Counted from the stretch's first letter, positions 34,047 to 43,834 are shown. The stretch: DNA of 64,000 nt from Bacteroides faecalis (GCF_003865075.1 NZ_BHWB01000005.1:62001-126000); one strand, 5' to 3'. A program made the numbers and translations. The notes: generated by a model not told the origin, from the letters alone.

Positions 34047-34541
34047 CTAATCTAAAATAAAGCGATTATAAGCTATCCTTTTCCCTGTGTTTGTTTTAAA
34101 GTTTTCACCTATACACTTTTTTATCTTTTCCTGTTCTTTTTCTTTATCCATAACCATTAAATTTTCAAGCAAATCAGCTTCCCATTGTATTTGAAAATCA
34201 AGTCCATCAATTTTAGATGGAGTATGATGGTTGCCTATTATAAAGCATATTCTATCAATATTTTTGTTATAGCCTACCTTTTTTAATATTTCTTTCGCTA
34301 CTGCTGGTCCTTCCTTTTCTTGATAGACACCATCAATAGAACCGTATTTTTTTTGTGCTTCAACCGCACCAATATCATGTAGTATAGCAATAATACTGAT
34401 GAATTCTTTTTCTTCCTCTCCGATATTTTCTCCGTTCATTATATCTTCTGCATTTTTCAAAACTTTAAGAGTATGCTCTATGCCAAAAGGAATTTCTTTG
34501 AATACTTCTTTCATCTCTATAATAATTTTTTCTTTAAACAT
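34047..34541 (-). CDS. HD-domain hydrolase, Firmicutes-like
   Basis: 164 residues. HTLKVLKNAE near residue 23, IAILHDIGAVEAQ (the HD pair, about 52-64), and IIGNHHTPSK further on fit an HD-superfamily metal hydrolase. Codons are strongly A/T-ending, unlike the Bacteroidales genes on either side, so it was imported with its neighbours. It follows the methyltransferase gene by 38 bp in the same orientation. Substrate unknown. Confidence 0.75.
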   Translation of the reverse strand: MFKEKIIIEMKEVFKEIPFGIEHTLKVLKNAEDIMNGENIGEEEKEFISIIAILHDIGAVEAQKKYGSIDGVYQEKEGPAVAKEILKKVGYNKNIDRICFIIGNHHTPSKIDGLDFQIQWEADLLENLMVMDKEKEQEKIKKCIGENFKTNTGKRIAYNRFILD

Positions 34542-34578
34542 AAATTACCTCCATTTATACCTTATAGGTGTTTTAGTT

Positions 34579-35319
34579 CTATCTATCCATTTTTTTGTTG
34601 GCCGCTACAATCAGCATCATGGGACGGCGCATTTCATCCTGCATCCCCGGAATATCCATCATGTTTTCCGGCGGCTGCGGCTCCACAATCTGATTTATTA
34701 TAAAACCATTTGAAAGCAGTGTATTTAGATATGTGGTCAGTGTTCTATGATATTTTGTAACCTTTTCTCCCAAAAACACAGCTGTCCGTTTGCCCTCATA
34801 ATAATAATTATCCACCGGAAAATGCAGTATTTCTCCTTTTTCGTTATAATGCCAGTCTTGTGTTCCATAGGCAGTAAAAACAGGATGTTCAACCGTAAAA
34901 ACTAGCTTACCACCAGACTTCAGTATTCTATATATCTTTTTTACTAAAATCTCATAATCTGCTACATAGTGAAACGCAAGTGAACTTAATATTACATCAA
35001 AACTCTCCTCTGGGAATTCCACATCTTCTATAGCACAGCATTTATATTCAACCTGTGGAAAATGTGTTTTTTCTTTGGCTACCTCGAGCATTTTATGAGA
35101 AATATCAACACCTACAACAGAAGAAGCACCGTGTTCCATCGCATAAATACAGTGCCATCCATAGCCGCATCCTAAATCAAGCACACGCTTATCTTTAAAA
35201 TCCGGCAGCAGCTTTCTCAATGTTTCCCATTCTCCTGCACCGGCTAGTCCCTGCTGTGAGCGACTCATTTGACTGTATTTTTGAAAAAATATATTATCAT
35301 CATATTTGTTTTCTTTCAT
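34579..35319 (-). CDS. Class I SAM-dependent methyltransferase
   Basis: 246 residues. Motif I is VLDLGCGYGWHC (about 44-55), motif II VVGVDIS, motif IV ILSSLAFHYV, and post-motif ILKSGGKLVFTVEHPVF; this is the Methyltransf_11/25 fold. The substrate is unknown. It overlaps the end of the nucleotidyltransferase frame by 20 bp. The trio nucleotidyltransferase-methyltransferase-HD looks like a low-G+C Gram-positive cargo operon, perhaps linked to drug modification, but the resistance phenotype cannot be told from sequence. Confidence 0.8.
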   Translation of the reverse strand: MKENKYDDNIFFQKYSQMSRSQQGLAGAGEWETLRKLLPDFKDKRVLDLGCGYGWHCIYAMEHGASSVVGVDISHKMLEVAKEKTHFPQVEYKCCAIEDVEFPEESFDVILSSLAFHYVADYEILVKKIYRILKSGGKLVFTVEHPVFTAYGTQDWHYNEKGEILHFPVDNYYYEGKRTAVFLGEKVTKYHRTLTTYLNTLLSNGFIINQIVEPQPPENMMDIPGMQDEMRRPMMLIVAANKKMDR

Positions 35320-36088
35320 CTGAATTCCCCTCGTTTAAAAAGTTATTTATCTCCGTTGCAATTTTTTTCACTTCTTTATAAAGCTTCTCGGTCATATCGT
35401 AGCATTCAAAAAGTGAAAGACCGAGTACTTCAAAAATATGATTAACCCTTTCGGCATATTTTTCAGGTTTATATTCAAAAGTTTCAAGCAGTTTTATAGC
35501 TTTCTTTTCGTTAATGCAATAAGCATTATTGCATGCAAATAGTACTTGATTTAAGCATGAAATAATACGAAAAACATGGCCTGCAATATAATATTTATCC
35601 TCTGCTCCCGCATTTGCTTTTACAAACATTAAAGAGAACTCTGCTTCAAATATAAAAAAGTTTATCAAGCTCTTCTTTAGAGCACCAGGGTAAATTTCTG
35701 CCTGATTTTTTAATTCGCATAAGCTTTCATTCTTAGCATATTGTATCTTGCTGATCGCCAATTCTCCACGATACATAGCACTTATATAACCATGGGGATG
35801 CCCAGTCTGATAATTGGCAGTAACAATTCCTTGCTCCGTATCTTTGATTATTTGTTCCACCCGTTTTATATCACGTAAAATCAAGTCAACATGATACCCG
35901 TTTATAACTAACCATCCGCCGCCATTAACCCAATCCCCCCACGCTCCGGGAGGTACAACAAGGTCGTTTCTATTCTCATCATCCAATTCTGTAGCAATTT
36001 GATTAATCGCTGTCAGGTCAAATGATTCTTGATTGTAATAAATTCCGATATCTATATCAGAATCCTCTGTATGGGTACCTTGGTCTTA
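35300..36088 (-). pseudogene. 5'-truncated nucleotidyltransferase
   Basis: The open frame enters from the IS3 boundary at 36088 with GTHTEDSDIDIGIYY, the nucleotidyltransferase signature (usual GS then DxD), and runs to a stop at 35300. The first ~30 residues that should precede the motif are missing, cut by the IS3-type element. The C-terminal domain (LKNQAEIYPGALKKSLIN, then HVFRIISCLNQVLFA) is all-helical like kanamycin-type or antitoxin-type transferases. It may be unable to fold or be translated. Confidence 0.75.
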
Positions 36089-36122
36089 TGTCAATATTTT
36101 GGACACAAAAAGTCAAACTTTT

Positions 36123-37028
36123 TTATGCTGCACTTCTAGCTAATAATTCACATTGATCTGGAGTCATGTAATTAATAGAAGAGTGTAGCCTTTTTCTGTT
36201 ATACCAACCTTCAATATATTTAAAAATAGCCATATTAGCTTCTTCGAAGGTACGGTATGTATTTCTATATATTTCTTCCTTTTTTATTAATGAATGAAAA
36301 GATTCTATACAAGCATTATCATATGGACAACCTTTTTTACTAAACGATTGTATAATATTAAACTCTTTGCATAGCTCCCTTAAATCATTGCTAGTGTATT
36401 GAGAGCCTAAATCGCTATGAAATATTAATTGCTTATTCTTATCGGGAAATTGGCTGTAATAAGCATTTTTTAAGGCTTTAACAACTAAATCATTAGTCAT
36501 TCTCTGATCGAAAGCGTAGCCAATTATTTTTTTAGAATATAAGTCTAGAACTGAAGCTAAATAGCACCAACCATCTTTGATAGTATAAATATATGTAATA
36601 TCTCCTACCCATTTTTCGTTAATAGAAGTAGTAGTAAAATCTCTTTTCAAAACGTCTTCTAAATCTTCTGCTACCTTTTTACTTGAATGAGGTTTGTATT
36701 TTTTTACAGTTACTGCACAAAGGCCAAGTTCAGTCATTCGTCTTTGAACTCGCTTCAATGATACATTGAATCCTTCTATACCAAGTATATGATGAATCCT
36801 AGGAGCACCATATATGCCTTTATTCTCTTTATATATCCTTTTAATAGCTGATTTTAATTCCTCATTTTCTAATTCTCTTGCAGATTTAGTTTTATCAAAA
36901 GATTTATAATATGTGCTTCTGGCTACGCCTAGAACGGTACATATAGTCTTAATATCATGTTTGTTTTTATTGCTATTTATAAATTCTATTAATTCATCTA
37001 ATTTCTTGTTGCAAATATGGCCATAGCT
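36123..37028 (-). CDS. IS3-type transposase OrfB (via -1 frameshift)
   Basis: The frame is open from the A6G slippery site at 37027-37033 down to 36123, giving 301 residues that continue OrfA after a -1 slip. The integrase core has all three acidic residues: WVGDITYIYT, FHSDLGSQYTS, and NACIESFHSLIKKE. The helix preceding them (APRIHHIL) is the HTH_21 domain. No damage is visible, so the element may be active. The first internal ATG would be at 36758. Confidence 0.8.
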   Translation of the reverse strand, partial: SYGHICNKKLDELIEFINSNKNKHDIKTICTVLGVARSTYYKSFDKTKSARELENEELKSAIKRIYKENKGIYGAPRIHHILGIEGFNVSLKRVQRRMTELGLCAVTVKKYKPHSSKKVAEDLEDVLKRDFTTTSINEKWVGDITYIYTIKDGWCYLASVLDLYSKKIIGYAFDQRMTNDLVVKALKNAYYSQFPDKNKQLIFHSDLGSQYTSNDLRELCKEFNIIQSFSKKGCPYDNACIESFHSLIKKEEIYRNTYRTFEEANMAIFKYIEGWYNRKRLHSSINYMTPDQCELLARSAA

Positions 37029-37300
37029 TTTTTGGCTAAAGCCCGCCTTTGGTGTAATATTTCATTTTCCTCTTTAATTCTTGCCATTTCTTTTTTTAAA
37101 GCCTTAACTTCCTTTAATGTCATAACTTCATTTTCATCTACTTTAATTTCTTTTACATCTTTAACCCAGCCGTTAATTGTTGATTTTGCAATGCCATATT
37201 CGCTACTTAGCTCTGCTAAGCTCATTCCTGACTTAAATAATTCTACTATCATATCTTTATATTCTTGATCGTATCTTCTGCCCTTTCCCATAATGGACAC
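36998..37300 (-). CDS. IS3-type transposase OrfA
   Basis: 100 residues: helix-turn-helix GMSLAELSSEYGIAKSTINGW (about 26-46, printed in part) followed by a leucine zipper (LKEVKALKKEMARIKEENEIL) and the slippery A6G near its end. It ends FATRN. The A AAA AAG tract and -1 overlap with OrfB are typical of the family and produce the OrfAB transposase. Confidence 0.8.
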   Translation of the reverse strand: MSIMGKGRRYDQEYKDMIVELFKSGMSLAELSSEYGIAKSTINGWVKDVKEIKVDENEVMTLKEVKALKKEMARIKEENEILHQRRALAKKAMAIFATRN

Positions 37301-37366
37301 ATCCTTTCTTAACTAAATATTATTTTACTTAGTTCGATTTAATGTGTCCACTACTTTATACTAACA

Positions 37367-37817
37367 CCATTGTGCTTGTTTTCCAAAGGAAGTTTCAGAT
37401 TTTACAGCATCTTTCTTTTTGTTTGGTTTAAAGTATTCTGCAAATTTTTCATGTTTTAAAATATAATAATTAAAATTACTTCTTGAACAATCTAATCCTT
37501 TTTTCTCTAACCAAATATCTATAGAGATGAGATTTATAATAAAATATTTGGTCCGTTTCTGCTGAAAGCAAACTCGAAATGATATCATAGAAATCATCTA
37601 TCTTTGATTTTTTAGATTTTCTAACTTTCTTTATATCTCCATCATAATACTTTTTAACTGTTCTTCTATCCACTCCTAATTCTCTAGCTATGGCACTAAA
37701 ATTAGGTCTATCCCAATTATTAACCTCGACTAAAAGTTTTAGCTTATTTAAATCTTTTACTGATCTTAAAAATATTTCAGTATTAATGTTTATCATATAA
37801 ATCATATTAATCACCAT
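37367..37817 (-). pseudogene. Truncated, frameshifted IS21 istA
   Basis: Frame one (37476-37817) has the N-terminal HTH of IstA (FSAIARELGVDRRTVKKYY). The protein continues in a second frame after an A6 run near 37500 (GLDCSRSNFNYYIL to SETSFGKQAQW, which is the IstA ExxxGxQAQ motif). The IS3-type element interrupts it right there. istB is not seen. Confidence 0.75.
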
Positions 37818-38320
37818 TAATACTGTGCTAAATTTTACCTTCTATTATACATAGACATATTAGCAACTCTGTACATTATTATCTTAGCATTTATATCTCC
37901 ACAACCCCACGAAGTTATCTAATCTATCAACTCAACCCTATCACTTTAAGGAGAGTTGATATATTTCCTCTAAAAATAAAAATAAGGGTTTCCCGACATT
38001 AACATCCTCGGCAAAGTAGCGATGGGAAAAGTTCAATGTCAGGAAACCCTTTATTTATCAGTATTTTGTTTAGTCATATTTCTCCACCCTCGACATCAAG
38101 ACAACACACTCAACGTGGCTCGAGAGGACAGAATGAATGTCATTTGAGCGTATCCGTTCTCGGAAACATATCCACTACGTTTTTGGCACTATCGGTAGGC
38201 GGGAACATATCCAATCTCTCTCTGGAATGTATACCATACTTTTAAAAGGCAGAATAGCATTTTAACTTATGCTACCCTACCTATAACTAAACATTTACAG
38301 TTGCATGTGGCCTATTGTTT
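37818..38320. other. Gene-free A/T-rich junction region with a long inverted repeat
   Basis: AAGGGTTTCC and GACATT (37984-38000) pair with AATGTC and GGAAACCCTT (38035-38051), a long stem with a 34-base loop that could be a terminator or an element end. Two GGRAACATATCC words occur at about 38161 and 38202. No gene is supported. Confidence 0.55.
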
Positions 38321-39067
<747 letters not shown>

Positions 39068-39103
39068 TTAATTTATTGCATCTCTTTTCGAATATTTATT
39101 CAT
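39068..39103 (-). CDS. erm(G) leader peptide
   Basis: An 11-residue ORF (MNKYSKRDAIN) that ends 12 bases before the erm(G) ATG, with the erm(G) ribosome site between. Macrolide-stalled ribosomes on such leaders free the erm ribosome site. In this window the leader frame is also the tail of the longer frame starting at 39259, because the upstream gene is fused in frame. Confidence 0.65.
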   Translation of the reverse strand: MNKYSKRDAIN

Positions 39104-39259
39104 TAATTCCTCTAACCCTGCTTCGGATGTTAGAATTTCAAGATTATTCTCGTTCTTGTAGACCCGCATGACATACCACAGTATCTTATCCTTGTCCAAT
39201 ACATTCACCATACTGTTTTGACATGTGTTTTTTGAGAAAAGAACGTACTCATGGTTCAT
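39104..39259 (-). pseudogene. Truncated NusG-like (UpxY-type) antiterminator
   Basis: About 51 residues from ATG 39259: after a short start (MNHEYVLFSKNTCQNSMV) comes KILWYVMRVYKNENNLEIL, which fits the NGN domain start of UpxY-family antiterminators (WYxxRVYxxE). The sequence then runs straight into the erm(G) leader region. The remainder of the NGN and the KOW domain are lost. UpxY genes head phase-variable polysaccharide operons in Bacteroides and are preceded by invertible promoters, as here. The family call is moderately secure because little sequence remains. Confidence 0.55.
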
Positions 39260-39403
39260 CCCGATATGCGTATCGGTCTGTATATCAGCAACTTTCTATG
39301 TGTTTCAACTACAATAGTCATCTATTCTCATCTTTCTGAGTCCACCCCCTGCAAAGCCCCTCTTTACGACATAAAAATTCGGTCGGAAAAGGTATGCAAA
39401 AGA

Positions 39404-39610
39404 TGTTTCTCTCTTTAAGAGAAATATCGTTTTGCTAAACAGTTGATATTGAGGTATCATTTTATCGTAAAAGACATATTTGCTCAACAATTGCTTGACG
39501 GAAATCAACAAATTTTAGCATTTTTGTAAAAAAGTCGCTATATAATTTGGTGAATTGGAGTTATTTTCATATTTTTGCATCCCGAAGAGTTTCTCTTAAA
39601 GAGAGAAACA
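39404..39610. promoter_or_regulatory. Invertible promoter segment flanked by 21-bp inverted repeats
   Basis: 39404-39424 and 39590-39610 are exact reverse complements over 21 bp. Each arm is itself nearly palindromic (TTTCTCT...AGAGAAA), like a tyrosine-recombinase core site. The 165 bp between holds a good Bacteroidota promoter reading right: TTTG (39546-39549), 20 bp, then TATTTTTG (39570-39577), with the start predicted near the right repeat. As drawn it fires away from the antiterminator fragment; inverted, it would drive it. Direct repeats TTTGCTCAACAAT (near 39479 and 39614) and a variant near 39431 could bind the recombinase. The recombinase gene lies 107 bp to the right. Confidence 0.8.
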
Positions 39611-39692
39611 CCTTTTTGCTCAACAATCCCCGACTTTTTTATTATAGTTGCGGTATCACACCGCAATACAATAGTTATAAATATTGAAATAA

Positions 39693-39715
39693 AGGTGCAG
39701 TGAGACGCTGCACCT
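39693..39715 (-). terminator. Terminator of the tyrosine recombinase gene (family C hairpin)
   Basis: AGGTGCAG (39693-39700) pairs with CTGCACCT (39708-39715). On the minus strand a T-rich stretch follows. It is also an inverted copy of the hairpins at 40996, 41524 and 49541. Confidence 0.75.
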
Positions 39716-39716
39716 C

Positions 39717-40925
39717 CTAAAGAGAATTGATGATGAGATTGTTGGCGTTGTCAACGACAGAGGTGTCCAATGAGGAGAGGTATATCTGTGTGGTTTTCTC
39801 GGAGTCATGCCCCAATGCCTCGCTGATAGTAGATACGGGCACGTTCTTGCTCTTGGCTATGCTTGCCCAGGAGTGGCGGGCTACGTAGGTGGTCAGGGGT
39901 ACGGACAGGCCTATCATTTCTCCGATTTTCTTCAACTGCTTGGTGATACGGCTATAGGCATTCTTGTACTGTCTCCAGAATATGGCTCCCTCTCCTTTTG
40001 CTATAGGGAGCAGGTAGGGAGAATCATCTGTTTTGTACTTCGCCACTATCTCCTGCATGGCAGGTTCCCATTTGATGTGCAACTGTTGTGAGGTCTTCTG
40101 ACGGCGGTAAATGAGCGTACTGCCATGCAGATTGCTTGGTGTAAGTTGTGCCATATCGATGAACGACATCCCACGGGTATAGAAACTGAACAGGAACATA
40201 TCCCTTGCAAGCTCCAAACGGGGGTTCAGACTCAAGTCCAGCTCTTTCAGTTGCTTGATGATTTCCAAGGGGAGTGCCCGCTTGACGGTCTTGTCGATGC
40301 CGGTATATACATGCTTGAACGGTGAGGAAGAGATGACCAGTCCGTCATCTACGGCATGATTGTAGATGGTGCGCAGGTTGCGGATGTAGAAAGAGGTGGT
40401 GTTGCGGCACAGTCCGCTGTCTTTCAGCCACTGTTCATAGCCTTGTATCGTTGTCCCATCGACTTCCTCCAATGGCACATCGCCTCCTTTCAGGTAACGC
40501 TGGAGGCTGTTGAGGGTGGTTTTGTACCTTGCTACCATCCGCTTCTTGCCGATGCGTCTCAGTTTTTCGTTCAACTCCAGCGTATAGCCGATAATGCCAT
40601 GTAATTCTTTTCCCTCATGGAAGTTGTCAACGACGGTGTCTGCTGTATATGACTGCCCTTCCTTGTCCAACCGTGCAATGACCAACAGCAGTTTCTTCCT
40701 GTCAGCATCCAATGTATCTTTCAAGGAAAGAAGATAGGCTTGACGTTGTGGAGTGACGGAAGTTGGCAAAATGATGTTTGAATGGTCCGCATCCCACTCT
40801 GAGGAATAGATTCTGTACTCTGTATGGATCTGACGTGCCACACGATTGTGTATCACCTGATAATACAGGCGACCCTCTTTCTCTTGAACAGATGATGTTC
40901 TGAACTTTAATTTGATGGATGCCAT
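39717..40925 (-). CDS. Tyrosine recombinase (probable DNA invertase)
   Basis: 402 residues with an N-terminal arm-binding/SAM-like region and a C-terminal catalytic domain. The catalytic Arg is in FSFYTRGMSFIDMAQL (about 249), TTYVARHSWAS holds the RH pair, with Tyr where many family members have His, and GHDSEKTTQIYLSSLD holds the nucleophile Tyr near residue 384. This subtype includes Bacteroides invertases that flip nearby promoters. The invertible segment begins 107 bp past its stop, so it is the likely catalyst. Being the only intact integrase in the window, it could instead belong to element integration, but no attachment site is seen. Confidence 0.85.
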   Translation of the reverse strand: MASIKLKFRTSSVQEKEGRLYYQVIHNRVARQIHTEYRIYSSEWDADHSNIILPTSVTPQRQAYLLSLKDTLDADRKKLLLVIARLDKEGQSYTADTVVDNFHEGKELHGIIGYTLELNEKLRRIGKKRMVARYKTTLNSLQRYLKGGDVPLEEVDGTTIQGYEQWLKDSGLCRNTTSFYIRNLRTIYNHAVDDGLVISSSPFKHVYTGIDKTVKRALPLEIIKQLKELDLSLNPRLELARDMFLFSFYTRGMSFIDMAQLTPSNLHGSTLIYRRQKTSQQLHIKWEPAMQEIVAKYKTDDSPYLLPIAKGEGAIFWRQYKNAYSRITKQLKKIGEMIGLSVPLTTYVARHSWASIAKSKNVPVSTISEALGHDSEKTTQIYLSSLDTSVVDNANNLIINSL

Positions 40926-40995
40926 AATGCTCTGACTTTAACATTGAAATTGCAATTATTACCTTTATATATAATATAAGTGACAGACAAACAGG

Positions 40996-41022
40996 TATAG
41001 GAGGGATGGTGCCTCACCGCTC
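40996..41022. repeat. Dispersed hairpin, family C, copy (TAGGAGG...CTCACCGC)
   Basis: TATAGGAGGGATGGTGCCTC followed by ACCGCTC overlaps the lysozyme stop codon. It is the most diverged of four copies. Confidence 0.55.
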
Positions 41023-41511
41023 GGCATACAACAGCTGATATTCCACCCACCTCCGTTTCCTAATGGATGCCACTGCTTTTCCCCTCCATTTGCAATAGCT
41101 CAGATAGAGTGGCAGGATGTCCCTGTCGCCACGTTCCAATCGGGTGAGCAGGGACGCTTTCGGGTATCGTCCATTGCCTAACAACTTGGCTGGTCCAATC
41201 TGGTACGAGAGGGTGGCAAGCAGATAAGCATCCCTGCCATAACGGGCATATAGGCGCAGGTGCCGGAGGAGGTCTGTCCGTAACAGCAAATCTGCACGCT
41301 GACGTGTCAGTGTTTTCGGGAAACGCTCTCCCTTCTGTAGCTGGTGACCATAGCCCACATAGCCCGGTGTGGTCTTTGGGTCGTGCCAACCCTCGAAGTG
41401 TTTGGTAATGGCTACCATCCGTTCAAACAGTGCCCTGTCAATGGTTTGGCTTTGACAGGGCACGCTACAGATGGCCAACATGCTCAATAGTACGATGATG
41501 TATCTTCTCAT
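41014..41511 (-). CDS. Secreted lysozyme-like glycosidase
   Basis: 165 residues with a signal peptide ending CQS-QTI. The domain shows HFEGWHD (catalytic Glu in the phage-lysozyme E-x-x motif), then PGYVGYGHQL, the GH24-type T-x-G-Y-G-H motif. C-terminal helices contain LATLSYQIGPAKLL and LYLSYCKWRGK. In Bacteroidales transfer operons a lysozyme-like gene near the 3' end is common and would locally open peptidoglycan for the channel. It is the last gene of the transfer operon here. Confidence 0.8.
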   Translation of the reverse strand: MRRYIIVLLSMLAICSVPCQSQTIDRALFERMVAITKHFEGWHDPKTTPGYVGYGHQLQKGERFPKTLTRQRADLLLRTDLLRHLRLYARYGRDAYLLATLSYQIGPAKLLGNGRYPKASLLTRLERGDRDILPLYLSYCKWRGKAVASIRKRRWVEYQLLYAER

Positions 41512-41523
41512 TACATTATTTTA

Positions 41524-41550
41524 TATAGGAGGTGCGATGTCTCACCGCAC
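41524..41550. repeat. Dispersed hairpin, family C, copy
   Basis: TATAGGAGGTGCGATGTCTC then ACCGCAC, with GTGCG/CGCAC pairing, between the coupling-protein stop (41565) and the lysozyme start (41511). Confidence 0.65.
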
Positions 41551-41564
41551 TCTAATCAATATCA

Positions 41565-43754
41565 CTACATCATAGTGCGGAACTGCTGAATCTCTTTAAT
41601 CATGGCTTTCACGTCCTCCCCAACCTGAACGAAGTTCTTGTAGAGGATGCGCTCTCGCTCTTCTTTCGACTTGAACTTATAGAACTTAGGGAGAGGGACA
41701 TACTCCGATTCCTCCTTCTTTATTTCCGTCATATCGAAGTCGGTCTTGCAGTAGAACTTGGATGTCTTGAACTCCTCGCTCTCCTGGATGTTCATGCTTC
41801 CGTTCATCCCGGTCTTGGTGACTACGAAGTCACGGGCGGTCTGTCCACATATCCAACCTGTGGGCATATCGGAGATTTTGCTTGCAGGCACCAGGCTGTC
41901 CATATTCTCATTGAGGTTGATGGAGGTCTTGTCACGGTCGATGGTCACGCCCTTTTTGAGTTGCACTACTTTACCGAAGATGTCACTCGACAGCCATTCG
42001 AGGGTTTCCTTGGCTCTTGCCGAACCGCTCACCACATTGCCCACGGTGGTGATGATTTTCTGCATACCCACCTTGCCATAATCGGCTTCCAACTGCGGAA
42101 GTTCCTGAAAGCCAAGTGCCACGCTCACCTTGTTGCTTCGGGCTGTGCCTATCAGTCGGTCTATCTTGTGGAAATACAAGGTCGGCAACTCATCGACGAT
42201 GATGCTGACAGGAACGTTCTTGCCCTGTCCTGTATTCACCCTCGTTACAAGGCGGTTGAGAATCAAGGCATTCAGTGCACCGATGATGCTCTCCATCTCG
42301 GGGTCGTTGGCAATGAGCAGATAACTTGGATTCTTCGGGTCACTGACCTTCAGGTCGAAGTCATCGCCGTCCTTGTGGAATATCCAGTAAGATTCCTTGG
42401 TGGCGAGACGGGAGGTATAGACACGTAGCGTGCCAATCATACCTTCCAACTGCTCCATGGCTTTGTTGGCAAAGGCAGTCTGGAACGGGCCAAGCAAGGG
42501 GGCTACCTCGTTGTCGGTCTGAAGTACCTCGAAGATGGTCTGATAACTCTCATTGAGGAACGATAGGATATGTGGCATGTCGCTGTACTTGCCCAACCAA
42601 TAAGCGGGCTGCACCTCCGCGCCCGAATGGTCGAACACCCGTCCTGTGGGTATCAGCCTTTTCGTCTTTGGGTCTTCACGCCGCTCGGCAATCAGCATCT
42701 TTCCGTCCTTGTCGTAGGGCTCCTTGCCGTAGTTGCAGAAGAAATAGATGCAGGCGGCAAGGAAGTTGACGGCAGAGGTCTGGAAGAACTGGTCGCTGCC
42801 ACCGCCGCCTTCCTTCTTGCCTTTTTGCAGGGATTCAAGCAGGGTCTCGGCGGTCTCGCTCGCTGCGGCAAGGTTGTTGATGTACTTCAACTGGATGGGG
42901 TTCACACGGCGCGAATACTCCACATCCACAAAGTTGATGATGTTGAACTTCATGCCATGGGGCATCTTGCTGTCCTTGGCATTCTTGTTCTTCAAGTAAT
43001 GATAGTAGAGTTTGGTGGCGAGAGTGGGAAACTTATAGTCGTACACCACCATGGCAAAGCCCTTCTCGCTGTGCTGCCTGATAAACGGCTCGATGATGGA
43101 GAAGGTCTTACCAGAACCAGGAGTACCCACAACCCATGTGCCACGGAACGGATTGACGATGTTCACCCATCCCTTGCGGAACTTGCCCTTGTAATAATAG
43201 CGCATAGGGATGTTCACGCTGTACTTGTTCTCCTGCAACTCCCTGCATTGCTCAAAGCTCTCATTCTCGAAGTTGAAGCGGTCTTTCAGCAGCCCTTCCT
43301 TCAGGAACTTAGAGATATTGTCGAGGGCGATATGCACCAATACGACACCGACGATGGAAGTGAGCATATAGAGCCAAGTGTTCAAACGGAGGGTATAGAA
43401 ACAGGGCATTATCGAATGACCGAACAGCCATACGGACTGCACAATCAGCAGCACTCCCGACAGCAGCGGATAGAGCACCTGCCTGCGAGCGTCAAACTCC
43501 AGATGCTTCTTGTTGCGCGTTCCCACACAGGTGATACATATCAGCAGGAACGTAGCCACCTTGCTATACACGAGGTTGCCGTCATGGTAAATCATCCACC
43601 GCTTGATGCGAGTGTGGATATCCGTCACTACGCCGCCCAAGAAGTCCAACTGCTCCGGCTCCAGTGCGTAGGCGAAGAACTCCATCAGGATGGAGACATA
43701 AATCACCGCCCTGAATATCTTGTAAAAACCCTGTAACTCTTTGCTTTCTTCCAT
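41565..43754 (-). CDS. VirD4/TraG-type coupling protein (MobC-like)
   Basis: 729 residues. Several N-terminal membrane helices (about 12-30, 60-75, 95-115, 125-145) precede the ATPase domain: Walker A VGTPGSGKTFS (about 208-218), Walker B VSIIVDELPTLYF (about 515-527), with RSNKVSVALGFQELPQLE just after. It recruits the relaxosome to the secretion channel. In CTnDOT-like elements the equivalent gene is mobC beside the relaxase genes; here it sits in the tra operon, far from the MobV relaxase. 80 bp separate it from the fimbrillin-like gene. Confidence 0.9.
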   Translation of the reverse strand: MEESKELQGFYKIFRAVIYVSILMEFFAYALEPEQLDFLGGVVTDIHTRIKRWMIYHDGNLVYSKVATFLLICITCVGTRNKKHLEFDARRQVLYPLLSGVLLIVQSVWLFGHSIMPCFYTLRLNTWLYMLTSIVGVVLVHIALDNISKFLKEGLLKDRFNFENESFEQCRELQENKYSVNIPMRYYYKGKFRKGWVNIVNPFRGTWVVGTPGSGKTFSIIEPFIRQHSEKGFAMVVYDYKFPTLATKLYYHYLKNKNAKDSKMPHGMKFNIINFVDVEYSRRVNPIQLKYINNLAAASETAETLLESLQKGKKEGGGGSDQFFQTSAVNFLAACIYFFCNYGKEPYDKDGKMLIAERREDPKTKRLIPTGRVFDHSGAEVQPAYWLGKYSDMPHILSFLNESYQTIFEVLQTDNEVAPLLGPFQTAFANKAMEQLEGMIGTLRVYTSRLATKESYWIFHKDGDDFDLKVSDPKNPSYLLIANDPEMESIIGALNALILNRLVTRVNTGQGKNVPVSIIVDELPTLYFHKIDRLIGTARSNKVSVALGFQELPQLEADYGKVGMQKIITTVGNVVSGSARAKETLEWLSSDIFGKVVQLKKGVTIDRDKTSINLNENMDSLVPASKISDMPTGWICGQTARDFVVTKTGMNGSMNIQESEEFKTSKFYCKTDFDMTEIKKEESEYVPLPKFYKFKSKEERERILYKNFVQVGEDVKAMIKEIQQFRTMM

Positions 43755-43834
43755 TTACTTTACGATGATGTTGGGTGATAATGAGAAAAGATGAAGGATG
43801 CCACGGTGGACACCCTCCAATCCTCTTATGAGTT

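Larger units (their letters stand above)
36089..37366 (-). mobile_element. IS3-family (IS150-like) insertion sequence
   Basis: Imperfect terminal repeats: TGTCAATATTTTGGACACA-type at the left end (from 36089), and its counterpart ending ACTAACA at 37366, both with the GGACACA core. The element truncates the nucleotidyltransferase on one side and an IS21 istA gene on the other. It is A/T-rich, of Firmicutes type. Confidence 0.7.

Noticed and set aside
38036..38245. 69-codon plus-strand frame near the IS remnants
   Set aside because: It overlaps the arm of the long inverted repeat and includes GGRAACATATCC direct repeats; no protein-like features.
39305..39511. 68-codon minus-strand frame across the left inverted repeat
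   Set aside because: It reads through the invertible segment and its repeat, and lacks a ribosome site; it would be broken by inversion.
39717..40925. Tyrosine recombinase as the integrase of the element
   Set aside because: Possible, but there is no attachment site or element end beside it, while a perfect invertible segment is 107 bp away; invertase is the better explanation.
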